Shown here in pieces: positions 24,244 to 34,308 of a DNA stretch of 45,251 nt. The notes under the pieces were generated by a model. That model was not told where the DNA came from and searched no databases. It saw nothing but the letters and a program-made list of their open reading frames with translations. The stretch is from Marinobacterium sp. GTDB lineage: Bacteria; Pseudomonadota; Gammaproteobacteria; Pseudomonadales; Balneatricaceae. Within the stretch, counting starts at the first letter, position 1; the number at the start of each line of letters is the position of its first letter. The DNA lies in assembly GCA_003250495.1 (NCBI GenBank), contig QKGH01000441.1, forward strand, positions 1 to 45,251, written 5' to 3'. The translations under genes and the position numbers were made by a program.

Positions 24244-25734
24244 ATGGGCGGTTTTTATGTGGTGGTGGATGACCTGAAGGACTGGGCACCCTATTTTCCC
24301 AGTAGCGATGTGATCTCGTTCGAACAGTATATGGCGCTACCCGCCCATGCCGGCAAGGGGCGGACGCGGGTGATCAACTGCTGCCGCAACTCCCGGGCGC
24401 TGGGGCGGGGCTACTACTGCTCACTGCTGGCGGCAGCGCGCGGCCACAACGTGATCCCGACGGTGAAGGTGATCAATGACCTGCGCCGCAAGTCGCTCTG
24501 GTCGCTGGAGCTGGAGGGGGTCGAGGCGGCGCTGAACAGGCTGGTACTGGGCGAGGGGGAGCCGGTGCGACAGCTCGATATGAAGATCTTCTTCGGCGAG
24601 TGCGAGATGGCGCAGCTGGCGCCGTTGGCGCGCCAGCTGTTCGAGCGTTTCCCGCTACCGCTGCTGGAGGTGCGCCTGAAGCATGACGCAGACGGCTGGC
24701 AGATCCAGCGCATCCGCCAGGGCGCGCTGCGCGACCTGCACAGCGAGACCGAGCAGGAGCTGTTTGCCCAGGCACTGGACCGTTTCAGCCATCGCATCTG
24801 GCGCAAGCCGCGCAGTCGCAAACACTACCGCTACGAGATGGCGCTGCTGGTCGATCCGGAGGAGAAGCTGCCGCCCAGCGATCGTACCGCCATCGCCCGT
24901 TTCGTGCGCGCCGGCAAGCGCCTGGGGATCAACGTGCAGCTGATCGGCAAGCAGGATTACCAGCGTCTGGCGGAATACGATGCGCTGTTCATCCGCGAGA
25001 CCACGTCGATCGACCATCACACCTACCGCTTTGCGCGCAAGGCCGCGGCCGAAGGGCTGGTGGTGATGGACGACCCGACCTCGATCCTGCGCTGTACCAA
25101 CAAGGTCTACCTGGCGGACCTGCTGCGTACCCATAAGGTGCCGACGCCGAAGACGGTGATCGTCAGCGATGCGCGCCACGAGACGGTGCAGCATATTATT
25201 GCCGAGCTGGGGTTGCCGGTGGTGCTGAAGATTCCCGACGGCTCCTTCTCCCGCGGCGTGATCCGGGTCGAATCGGAGCAGGAGCTGGCACAGGAGCTGA
25301 AGCACCTGCGTCACAGTTCATCGCTGGTGCTGGCGCAGGAGTTCATGTACACCGACTACGACTGGCGCATCGGGGTGCTGAACAACAAACCGATCTACGC
25401 CTGCCGCTATTTCATGGTGCGCGACCACTGGCAGATCTATCGCCATGACGGCGGCGGCAACGAGCCCGCTTCCGGTGGTTTCGACACCCCGGCGATCTGG
25501 GAGGTGCCGCGCAAGGTGCTGGAGGTGGCACTGAAGGCGACCCGGCTGATCGGCGACGGTCTGTATGGCGTCGACATCAAGCAGTCGGGCGAGCGGGTGG
25601 TGGTGATCGAGGTCAACGACAACCCGAGCATCGACTCCGATGTCGAGGATCTGCAGCAGGGTGGCGCGCTCTACCATGAAATCATGGCCGAATTCCTGCG
25701 CCGTATGGAGCTGCAGCGTCAGGTGCGCCTGTAA
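24244..25734 (+). CDS. RimK-family ATP-grasp ligase
   Basis: A 496-residue protein. The N-terminal part (MGGFYVVVDDLKDWAPYFPSSD, INCCRNSRALGRGYYCSLLAAARGHNVIP) is a RimK-like N-terminal domain found with these ligases. The C-terminal ATP-grasp domain (about 300-490) shows FIRETTSIDHHTYRFARKA, DDPTSILRCTNKVYLADLL, LPVVLKIPDGSFSRGVIRVES, LVLAQEFMYTDYDWRIGVLNN and YGVDIKQSGERVVVIEVNDNPSID, with the Glu-Asn metal ligands. It should join an amino acid, such as glutamate, to a carboxylate of a protein or peptide; the acceptor is not known. GAGGAA precedes ATG 24244 by four bases; the frame is open to 23941 without support. Confidence 0.9.
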   Translation: MGGFYVVVDDLKDWAPYFPSSDVISFEQYMALPAHAGKGRTRVINCCRNSRALGRGYYCSLLAAARGHNVIPTVKVINDLRRKSLWSLELEGVEAALNRLVLGEGEPVRQLDMKIFFGECEMAQLAPLARQLFERFPLPLLEVRLKHDADGWQIQRIRQGALRDLHSETEQELFAQALDRFSHRIWRKPRSRKHYRYEMALLVDPEEKLPPSDRTAIARFVRAGKRLGINVQLIGKQDYQRLAEYDALFIRETTSIDHHTYRFARKAAAEGLVVMDDPTSILRCTNKVYLADLLRTHKVPTPKTVIVSDARHETVQHIIAELGLPVVLKIPDGSFSRGVIRVESEQELAQELKHLRHSSSLVLAQEFMYTDYDWRIGVLNNKPIYACRYFMVRDHWQIYRHDGGGNEPASGGFDTPAIWEVPRKVLEVALKATRLIGDGLYGVDIKQSGERVVVIEVNDNPSIDSDVEDLQQGGALYHEIMAEFLRRMELQRQVRL

Positions 25735-25753
25735 TCGCTACCGGCTGATACAC

Positions 25754-27766
25754 TCAAAGTGGCGCTGGCGGGGCGTTCGGTTCGGCCGACTCCCCCAGGC
25801 TCCAGACGCAGACCCGGTTACGTCCCTGACCCTTGGCGTTGTACAGCGCTTCGTCGGCACGGCGCAGGCAGGTGTTGGCGTTGCTGCCATGCAGCGCCGC
25901 CAGACCGATACTGATGGTGACGCTGATGGGGCCGGCGCGGGTGTGGGTCGGGGTCTGCTCCAGCGCGACCCGGATGCGCTCCGCCAGCTGGAGTGCCTCG
26001 GCCATATCGATGTTCTGCAGCAGGATGGCGAACTCCTCCCCGCCCAGGCGCCCGGCACTATCCTGTTGGCGCAGATTGGCACGCAGCAGCTGTGCCACAT
26101 GCTGCAACACCTTGTCCCCCACGGCATGGCCATAGTGGTCGTTGATCTGTTTGAAATGGTCGAGATCCGCCATCATCACCACCCCGGCACGCCCCGGGTG
26201 GTTATGCTGGTAGTGTAGAGCCTGGTTGATCTGGTCCATGAAGCTGCGGCGGTTGGACAGCATGGTTAGCGAATCGGTGGTGGCGAGTTCGGCCAGGTAC
26301 AGCTCATGCTGTTTGCGCTCGGAGATATCCTGGATCATCCAGGCCCGCCCCAGCGGCTGCCGCCCACGGACCATCCCCACCCAACTGATCTCCAGGACCC
26401 GGCCATCCGGCCTGATCACCTCGATGGTCTGGCGCTTCTCGTTGCCGGCGACGGGCGCGGGATCGTGCAGCCAGACGGTGCGCGCAGAACCCAGCAGTTC
26501 GCACAGCTGGCGGTGCGGCAGTCCGAGCAGTTGCCCCGGACTCTCCTCCAGCATCATCAGGGTGCAGAAGTTGAGGTTGACGACCACCACGACGCCCTGT
26601 TCGTCCTCCATCAACACCCCGCCGGGGGCGCGATCCAGCATGGCCGCCATGCGCTCCTGGGTGGCCTGGAGCAGGGTGCTGCGGCGCCGCGACAGCAGCC
26701 AGAGCCGGGTGATCCAGGTGGCGGCCAGCAGCAACAGGATAGTGCCGATCAGATTCTGCTTGTGGCTGTCATCCAGCGCCTGGTGAACCGGAGCCAGCGC
26801 TTTCTCTGTGCTGAGACCGACGCTGACCACGACCGGATAACCCTCGGCCCGCTGCCAGGTGTAAAAACGGGTAATGCCATCGAAGGCGGCCGCTGCATTA
26901 TAGGAGCCCTTGGCCAGCGGCCGGCGCGGCATGAAGGCGCGCGCTTCCTGCACCGCGGTGCCGAGGATGGCATCGAGCTTCTCGGAGCGGGCCAGGTAGC
27001 TGCCGTCGTCGCGCACGATCAGCGCCACATCCTCCGGTTCCGGAAAGATCTTGTGCAGCGCCTCGGACAGGTGCTTCACCGAGACCGAGAGCACGACGAC
27101 GCCGGCAAAGGTTTCGCCCTGGAACAGCGGGCGCGTGAACTGCACCGTCCACAGGTGCGAGATGCGCCCGAACACCGGGTGGCTGACGAACAGCGCGGCG
27201 GATTCCGGCGTGCTGTACAGGTGCGCGAGGAAGTGTTCGCGGTCGGCGATCGAGACCGGTTTGGCGCTGGCCGCAGCGGAGGGCTGTTCCAGGTTGGAGA
27301 AGGTGATTGTGCCCTGGGCGTCGGCGATGGCGACCTGGACCACGGCGCCCTCGGGCAGCACCTTCTGCGCCAGGGTGATGGCGCGATTCAACTCCTGGTT
27401 GGCCAGGAGCAGCCGCTGCTTGGCGCTGCGGGCGCTCTCGGCCTTTTTCGGCTTGGTGTATTCGACCCAGATATCCCCCATCTGCTGGGCGATATAGTCG
27501 ATCTTGTGCATCATCGTTTCGGTCTGCCGGGTCAGCGCCGCGACGGTCTGCTCCGCGCCCTTGCGGACCTGCTGCTCGGCCTGCTGCAACTGGCTCTGGT
27601 GAGCCTGGTTCAGCATCACCCAGTAGGTGGCCAGGCTGGCGATAAACAGGATCCAGAAGGTCAGCGGGCGGACCAGCGCCCGGTACAGCGGAGAGGCCGC
27701 AGGATGGCCGGAAGCCGAACGCTGCCGGCCCTGCAGGGCGTCTTTGCTGCCAGTGTCTAGCTTCAT
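25754..27766 (-). CDS. membrane diguanylate cyclase with Cache-like and PAS domains
   Basis: A 670-residue signalling protein. A membrane helix (36-54) and a second (338-358) bracket a periplasmic Cache-type sensor with the DREHFLAHL and VVVSVGL elements. A PAS domain follows (about 370-485, ending WMIQDISERKQHE), then a GGDEF domain beginning ATTDSLTMLSNRR. The active site GGEEF is intact at 575-579 and an RxxD inhibition site (RQQD, 566-569) lies five residues before it. It should make cyclic di-GMP in response to an external small ligand. Its start codon overlaps the stop of the pseudouridine synthase gene by four bases (27763-27766). Confidence 0.92.
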   Translation of the reverse strand: MKLDTGSKDALQGRQRSASGHPAASPLYRALVRPLTFWILFIASLATYWVMLNQAHQSQLQQAEQQVRKGAEQTVAALTRQTETMMHKIDYIAQQMGDIWVEYTKPKKAESARSAKQRLLLANQELNRAITLAQKVLPEGAVVQVAIADAQGTITFSNLEQPSAAASAKPVSIADREHFLAHLYSTPESAALFVSHPVFGRISHLWTVQFTRPLFQGETFAGVVVLSVSVKHLSEALHKIFPEPEDVALIVRDDGSYLARSEKLDAILGTAVQEARAFMPRRPLAKGSYNAAAAFDGITRFYTWQRAEGYPVVVSVGLSTEKALAPVHQALDDSHKQNLIGTILLLLAATWITRLWLLSRRRSTLLQATQERMAAMLDRAPGGVLMEDEQGVVVVVNLNFCTLMMLEESPGQLLGLPHRQLCELLGSARTVWLHDPAPVAGNEKRQTIEVIRPDGRVLEISWVGMVRGRQPLGRAWMIQDISERKQHELYLAELATTDSLTMLSNRRSFMDQINQALHYQHNHPGRAGVVMMADLDHFKQINDHYGHAVGDKVLQHVAQLLRANLRQQDSAGRLGGEEFAILLQNIDMAEALQLAERIRVALEQTPTHTRAGPISVTISIGLAALHGSNANTCLRRADEALYNAKGQGRNRVCVWSLGESAEPNAPPAPL

Positions 27767-28650
27767 GAGTCCGGTCTTGCCTCTGTGCCCGGGGTTGCGC
27801 CGTCGAGGCCGCTATAGCGGCTATGTTCGCGCAGGAACGCCTCCGACAGCTCGAAGCTGACCGGTTGGCGGCGGATTGGACAGGTAAATTTAAGCAGGGT
27901 GGCAAACAGCTGCAACCCGTCGGCGTTCTTGTTGCCCTGACCGTAGCGCGGGTCGCCGATCAGCGGGTGGCCCAGCTGCTCGAAATGGCGGCGGATCTGG
28001 TGGGTCCGGCCGGTATCGATCGCCACCTCGACGAGGCTGCGGTCGAGGCCGGCGTCATAGCCGATGCGGGTGAAACGGGTGATGGCGGGTTTGCCGTCCA
28101 GCGCGGCATCGATCCGGCCTGACGCCGCCACTTCGCCGCGTACCAGGGCGCGATAGCGTTTTTCGATCTTGCGTTCGCTGAACAGCGCCGATAGCGCCGC
28201 CGCCATGCCCGGCTTGTGCGCGATCAGCATCAGTCCCGCGGTCTCGCGGTCGATACGGTGTACCAGCAGGGCGGGGCGCGGCGGCGTCAGCGTCTGTTCG
28301 GCGATCCGGGTCAGCGCCAGATGGTCGCTGTAGTCGTTACCCTGGGCGACCAGACCGGCGGGTTTGAACCACACCGAATAGCCCCCGGCATCGACCAGGC
28401 ACAGCGGTGCCGTCGGTTTGCGTGCCAGCAGTTCGGCATCGTAAAACAGCTCGATACGGTCGTCGCCCTTGAGCGTTTCCGTGGCCTTGCGCAGGCGCCG
28501 GCGCGAGCGGCCGCGGCTGAGCCAGACGGCGCCCTTGGCCATCGCATCCTTGATCCGCAGCTTGGGCAGTCCGGTTTCGGTGGCGATGAAATCGGTCGCC
28601 TTCTGGTTGGCCTGGTTCGGGGCGATACGGGTATCGAGATGCAGTTTCAC
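27763..28650 (-). CDS. RluA-family pseudouridine synthase
   Basis: A 295-residue enzyme that isomerises uridine in rRNA or tRNA. The catalytic Asp is D134 in LLVHRIDRETAGLMLIAHKP; VWFKPAGLVAQGNDYSD and SLVEVAIDTGRTHQIRRHFEQLGHPLIGDPRYG are the other family blocks. The N-terminal S4-like region (LPKLRIKDAMAKGAVWL) is short and partial. The exact target base cannot be told; Pseudomonas relatives are called RluA-family only. The gene shares ATGA overlaps with tlyA upstream and the cyclase gene downstream, so the three are translated from one message. Confidence 0.92.
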   Translation of the reverse strand: MKLHLDTRIAPNQANQKATDFIATETGLPKLRIKDAMAKGAVWLSRGRSRRRLRKATETLKGDDRIELFYDAELLARKPTAPLCLVDAGGYSVWFKPAGLVAQGNDYSDHLALTRIAEQTLTPPRPALLVHRIDRETAGLMLIAHKPGMAAALSALFSERKIEKRYRALVRGEVAASGRIDAALDGKPAITRFTRIGYDAGLDRSLVEVAIDTGRTHQIRRHFEQLGHPLIGDPRYGQGNKNADGLQLFATLLKFTCPIRRQPVSFELSEAFLREHSRYSGLDGATPGTEARPDS

Positions 28651-29444
28651 GGGCGCTCTTGCTCATTGATAGGGGGCGTCGCGTTGTTGCGCGCCACCAG
28701 CAGAAATTCGTGGTTGCCATCGCCACCGAGGATCGGACTCTCCTGCAGTGCCAATGGTTCCAATCCCAGCGCCTGGCAATGCTGGCGGATGCGCTGGCAG
28801 ACCGCTTCGTACAGCGCTGGGTTGCGCACGATGCCGCCCTTGCCGACATGTTCGGGCCCGACCTCGAACTGTGGTTTGATCAGTGTGAACAGCAGTCCGC
28901 CCTGGCGCAGCAGCGGCGTCAGGGAGTCGAGGATCAGCGTCTGCGAAATAAAGGAAACATCCATTACCGCCAGGTCGAAGCCGCCGCGGTGCGGGGTGTA
29001 ATCGAGCAGTTCGTTGCCGAGGGCGCGGGCGTTGTAGCCCTCCAGGCAGACCACACGGGGGTCCTGGCGCAGCCGCGGCGCGAGCTGGTCGTGGCCCACT
29101 TCGATGCCGACCACCCGGGCCGCACCCTGTTGCAACAGGCAGTCGGTGAAGCCGCCGGTGGACTGGCCGACATCGAGGGCGACCCGTCCCGCCAGGTCGG
29201 GGGCAAAATGCTGCAGGGCCGGTAGCAGTTTCAACGCACCGCGCGAAACGAAGCGGTCCTCCTCCGCCGGCACCAGGTCGATCTCGACCTGCTCCGGCAG
29301 TTTCAGCCCCACCTTGTCGGCCAGTTGCCACGCGCCGCCGGGGTTCGGTCGCACCCTTACCCGTCCGTCACGGATCAGGCGTTGTGCGCGGGCGCGCGAT
29401 TCGCATAGGCCCCTGTGGACCAGCTGGAGATCAAGGCGTTGCAT
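28647..29444 (-). CDS. tlyA: TlyA-family rRNA 2'-O-methyltransferase
   Basis: A 265-residue S4-FtsJ protein; TlyA methylates ribose of cytidine in 16S and 23S rRNA. The S4 domain is MQRLDLQLVHRGLCESRARAQRLI; the methyltransferase half has VSRGALKL, VALDVGQSTGGFTDCLLQQGA (SAM loop), FDLAVMDVSFIS and LFTLIKPQFEVG, giving the K-D-K-E catalytic set. I prefer ATG 29444, which gives the normal start MQRLDLQL with GGAA upstream; an in-frame ATG at 29474 adds ten residues. First gene of the tlyA-rlu-cyclase chain. Confidence 0.93.
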   Translation of the reverse strand: MQRLDLQLVHRGLCESRARAQRLIRDGRVRVRPNPGGAWQLADKVGLKLPEQVEIDLVPAEEDRFVSRGALKLLPALQHFAPDLAGRVALDVGQSTGGFTDCLLQQGAARVVGIEVGHDQLAPRLRQDPRVVCLEGYNARALGNELLDYTPHRGGFDLAVMDVSFISQTLILDSLTPLLRQGGLLFTLIKPQFEVGPEHVGKGGIVRNPALYEAVCQRIRQHCQALGLEPLALQESPILGGDGNHEFLLVARNNATPPINEQERP

Positions 29445-29513
29445 CTCGGTTCCGGAAATCGGCAAAAACTCCATTATACGGGCGGCAGCCGATGCTGTAA
29501 GCAGCTCTGAAAG

Positions 29514-31361
<1,848 letters not shown>

Positions 31362-31481
31362 GACGTCTCGTAGGATTGGATGGAGCAGGGATTATAGTGC
31401 CGGGTCCGGTGCGGTCAATTCACCCTTGGTTTACTAGTCCGCTAGGGTATTAGTCCCGCTGGGAAGGGGATGGGTGGCGCA

Positions 31482-31501
31482 GATTTTTATGCATAAAAAT
31501 C
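31482..31501. promoter_or_regulatory. 20-bp palindrome, candidate activator site
   Basis: GATTTTTATGCATAAAAATC is perfectly self-complementary. Its centre lies about 135 bases upstream of the predicted start of transcription, a normal distance for enhancer sites of XylR/DmpR-type activators. It does not match the TTGATCAATTGATCAA type of site used by DmpR. Confidence 0.55.
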
Positions 31502-31558
31502 GTCGATGGCGAGAAATCTAAAGCGCCCCGGCACCGGGTTTGTGTCGGGATTTAAATA

Positions 31559-31571
31559 TAATGCATTGAAT
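31559..31571 (-). promoter_or_regulatory. IHF-like site
   Basis: TAATGCATTGAAT fits the reverse IHF consensus YAA-N4-TTGATW with one mismatch. It lies between the palindrome and the -24 element in an AT-rich stretch, where DNA bending would bring activator and polymerase together. Confidence 0.4.
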
Positions 31572-31600
31572 ATTAAATAAAAATTTAATAATTGCCGATT

Positions 31601-31616
31601 TGGCACGAAGTTTGTA
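31601..31616 (+). promoter_or_regulatory. sigma-54 promoter of pchACXF
   Basis: TGGCACGAAGTTTGTA carries GG at 31602-31603 and GT at 31614-31615, exactly ten bases apart as the -24/-12 spacing requires. The -12 GC is replaced by GT, the only departure from the conserved core. Start of transcription is expected near 31627, about 150 bases before pchA. Confidence 0.8.
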
Positions 31617-31779
31617 TTGGTTGGCGCTCGGTCGTCACCCGATGGATTCGTCCGTTGGGCAGGCGCCAATACATAGGCATATTTCTACAACAAAAATGCG
31701 GGCCGCCTTCGCGGTAACCCGACGTAGTGGACAAGCGACAGTTGTCCGCCGCCAATGGCCCGTAGCTGGAGATATAACA

Positions 31780-33255
31780 ATGACAGAGACAAGCACTCCT
31801 TATCGGGAGCTGGACCTGCAACCCCTGGCAGGCCAGTGGCGCGCGGGCAGCGACCGCCGTCTCCTCGATGTCTTCGACCCCTTCAACGGTGAGCGTCTGC
31901 TGCAGCTGCAGATGGCCAACCGTGACGATCTCGACCAAGCCTTCAATGCCGCACGCGATGCCCAGGCTGCCTGGGCGGCGATGGGTCCCTCTGCGCGCGC
32001 CGAGGTGATGCTGAACGCGGTGAAGATCTTCGATCAGCGTCAGGATGAGATCATCGACTGGATCGTCCGCGAGTCGGGCAGTACCCGCCTGAAGGCCACC
32101 ATCGAGTGGGGCGCCGCGCGTGCGATCACGCTGGAAGCGGCGAGTCTGCCGAGCCGCGTGCACGGCCGCATCATCGCCTCCGATGTGCCGGGCAAAGAGA
32201 GCCGCGTTTACCGTGGCCCGCTGGGCGTGGTCGGCGTGATCAGCCCGTGGAACTTCCCGCTGCACCTGACCCAGCGCTCCGTTGCGCCGGCGCTGGCGCT
32301 CGGTAACGCCGTGGTGGTGAAACCGGCCAGCGATACCCCGGTCAGCGGCGGTCTGCTGTGCGCACGAATCTTCGAAGAGGCCGGTCTGCCGGCAGGGGTG
32401 TTGAGCGTCGTCGTGGGTGCGGGTTCCGAGATCGGCGATGCGTTCGTCGAGCATCCGGTGCCGTCACTGGTCTCCTTCACCGGTTCCACCCTGGTCGGTC
32501 GCAATATCGGCCGCATCGCCAGCGGCGGTGACTACCTGAAGCATGTGGCGCTGGAGCTGGGCGGTAACAGCCCGTTCGTGGTGCTGGCCGACGCCGATAT
32601 CGAACAGGCGGTCAATGCCGCGGTGGTGGGCAAGTTCCTACACCAGGGCCAGATCTGCATGGCGATCAACCGCATCATCGTCGAGAAGCCGGTGTACCAG
32701 GCGTTTACCGAGCGCTTCGTCGAGCGAGTCAAGGGTCTGGCCTACGGCGACCCGAAACTGGCTGAAACCGTGGTCGGTCCGGTGATCAATGCCCGCCAGC
32801 TGGAAGGGCTGCAGCAGAAGATCGCCAAGGCCAAGGCCGAGGGCGCCAAGGTGCTGCTCGAGGGCGAAGCCCAGGGCAACGTACTGCCGCCGCACGTGTT
32901 TGGTGATGTGACCGCCGACATGGAGATCTCCCGTGAAGAGATCTTCGGACCGCTGGTTGGTATCCAGTGCGCGGACGATGCCGAGCATGCGCTGGCGCTG
33001 GCCAACGATAGCGAATACGGCCTGTCCAGTGCGGTATTTACCGGCGATCTGGAGCGTGGTGCGCAGTTCGCCCAGCGTATCCGTGCCGGTATGACCCACG
33101 TGAACGATATTCCGGTGAACGACGAGGCGCATGCGCCGTTCGGCGGTGAGAAGAACTCCGGTATCGGTCGTTTCAACGGCGACTGGGCGATCGATGAGTT
33201 CACCACCGATCACTGGATCACGCTGCAGCGTACGCCGCGTCCCTATCCGTTCTGA
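31780..33255 (+). CDS. pchA: 4-hydroxybenzaldehyde dehydrogenase (aldehyde dehydrogenase family)
   Basis: A 491-residue NAD(P)+-dependent aldehyde dehydrogenase. The three catalytic residues are N158 in [10 protein letters not shown]259 in [10 protein letters not shown] and C293 in [11 protein letters not shown]. Place and order make it the enzyme that oxidises 4-hydroxybenzaldehyde, the product of the p-cresol flavocytochrome, to 4-hydroxybenzoate, as in the pchACXF cluster of Pseudomonas putida; a benzaldehyde or vanillin dehydrogenase would look much the same. ATG 31780 fits the family start; the frame runs on upstream to 31600 but through the sigma-54 promoter. First gene of the operon, 27 bases before pchC. 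Confidence 0.9.
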   Translation: MTETSTPYRELDLQPLAGQWRAGSDRRLLDVFDPFNGERLLQLQMANRDDLDQAFNAARDAQAAWAAMGPSARAEVMLNAVKIFDQRQDEIIDWIVRESGSTRLKATIEWGAARAITLEAASLPSRVHGRIIASDVPGKESRVYRGPLGVVGVISPWNFPLHLTQRSVAPALALGNAVVVKPASDTPVSGGLLCARIFEEAGLPAGVLSVVVGAGSEIGDAFVEHPVPSLVSFTGSTLVGRNIGRIASGGDYLKHVALELGGNSPFVVLADADIEQAVNAAVVGKFLHQGQICMAINRIIVEKPVYQAFTERFVERVKGLAYGDPKLAETVVGPVINARQLEGLQQKIAKAKAEGAKVLLEGEAQGNVLPPHVFGDVTADMEISREEIFGPLVGIQCADDAEHALALANDSEYGLSSAVFTGDLERGAQFAQRIRAGMTHVNDIPVNDEAHAPFGGEKNSGIGRFNGDWAIDEFTTDHWITLQRTPRPYPF

Positions 33256-33282
33256 GTTCCGCGGCAGTCATTGGAGTTATCT

Positions 33283-33609
33283 ATGCTTAAAACAATTAAA
33301 GGGCGTGCACTGCGCGGCGCGCTGATCTGTGCTGTCTCCTCTCTCGGGTTGGTTGCTACCGCTGCGCAGGCGGATGGCGACGGTAAATGGCGTGGCGGCG
33401 AGAACGTCTACGCCAAGGTGTGCAGTCACTGCCACGAAGCGGGCATCGGTCCCGTCATCAAGGGACGTCAGCTCCCGCCTGAGTACATTACGACCATCGC
33501 TCGTCACGGCTTCCGTGCCATGCCGGCGTTCCGTTCCTCCTTCATCGATGACGCTGCGTTGCAGTCTGTCGCTGAGTTCGTCAGCAACAGCGCTGCACCC
33601 AAGGAGTAA
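33283..33609 (+). CDS. pchC: p-cresol methylhydroxylase cytochrome c subunit
   Basis: A 108-residue c-type cytochrome. A Sec signal peptide (RGALICAVSSLGLVATAAQA, residues 11-30) is followed by haem motif CSHCH (C47, C50, H51) and the axial methionine M80 in FRAMPAFRS. It takes electrons from the PchF flavin and passes them to a soluble acceptor. ATG 33283 has GGAG upstream; TTG at 33271 is in frame but is the ribosome site itself. pchX follows after five bases. Confidence 0.93.
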   Translation: MLKTIKGRALRGALICAVSSLGLVATAAQADGDGKWRGGENVYAKVCSHCHEAGIGPVIKGRQLPPEYITTIARHGFRAMPAFRSSFIDDAALQSVAEFVSNSAAPKE

Positions 33610-33614
33610 CCATC

Positions 33615-34304
33615 ATGATGGATCACAAACGCCGTTTCTTTCTTAAAGGCGCGCTGGCGTCCGGTGCCGGCAGTGTCCTGCTCGGCGGCTCCGGCCTGGC
33701 CCAGGCGGCGCTGAACCTCGGCGCGACCGGTGCCGAAGCGGTACCGACCCTGGTCCTGGCCGCCAATGCGGCGGTGGAGGCCAGCTTCGCTGCCGGTGCC
33801 CGCGCGGCCCTGGCCAACGGGGCCCAGCTCGAGCTGCTCCGTAGCGATCGCGAGGCGAACCCGCTGGCACTGCTGCAGCAGGCCGCCGAGCGTGGCGAAC
33901 GCCTGCGTCTGATCGGTCTGGTCGACGATGCCAGCGGCGAGCTGCTGGTGGCCCAGGCCCGCCGTGCCGGTCTGCGCATGAGCTGGCTCGGTCAGCACAG
34001 CGCCGAAGCGGGGGTTAGCCGTCACCAGGTGATCAGCGCCGGTGCTGGCCAGAGTGCGGTACTGACGTTGGGCGAGCAGCTCAAGCAGGAAGCCGCCGGC
34101 TTTGCGCTGCAGGCGCAGCAGCCGTTCGCGGCCGCCCGCGATCTGGAGCTGACGGCGGCCTCCCAGGGTGCGGTCTCCGCGCGTTGGGCGGCCTACCTGG
34201 GCCATGCCCTGGTTGCCCCCCAGGCGCCGGTCGACGCGGCTGCACTGTCCGCCCATAGCGAGCGCCTCGAAGGTCGCTTTGTCTCTTTTGTAATCGAGGT
34301 TTGA
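33615..34304 (+). CDS. pchX: PchX-like twin-arginine-exported protein
   Basis: A 229-residue protein of unknown function, in the place of pchX between pchC and pchF. It begins HKRRFFLKGALASGAGSVLL, a good match to the twin-arginine signal (R6-R7, F9, L10, K11), with a likely cut after AQA at residue 31. The mature part of about 198 residues is Ala/Leu-rich, has no cysteines and no cofactor motif that I recognise. AAGGAG over the end of pchC is its ribosome site. Because PchF has no signal of its own, PchX may carry it across the membrane; that is inference. It could also be an assembly factor for the covalent flavin. Confidence 0.8.
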   Translation: MMDHKRRFFLKGALASGAGSVLLGGSGLAQAALNLGATGAEAVPTLVLAANAAVEASFAAGARAALANGAQLELLRSDREANPLALLQQAAERGERLRLIGLVDDASGELLVAQARRAGLRMSWLGQHSAEAGVSRHQVISAGAGQSAVLTLGEQLKQEAAGFALQAQQPFAAARDLELTAASQGAVSARWAAYLGHALVAPQAPVDAAALSAHSERLEGRFVSFVIEV

Positions 34305-34308
34305 AGCC

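Larger units (their letters stand above)
31362..31779. promoter_or_regulatory. divergent control region of the pch operon
   Basis: About 420 bases with no gene. Moving toward pchA it holds two similar segments near 31434-31462 (TAGTCCGCT and TAGTCCCGCT), a 20-base palindrome, an AT-rich stretch with an IHF-like site, and the sigma-54 promoter, each listed separately. About 150 bases of leader follow before ATG 31780, with GGAG some ten bases before it. Confidence 0.75.
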
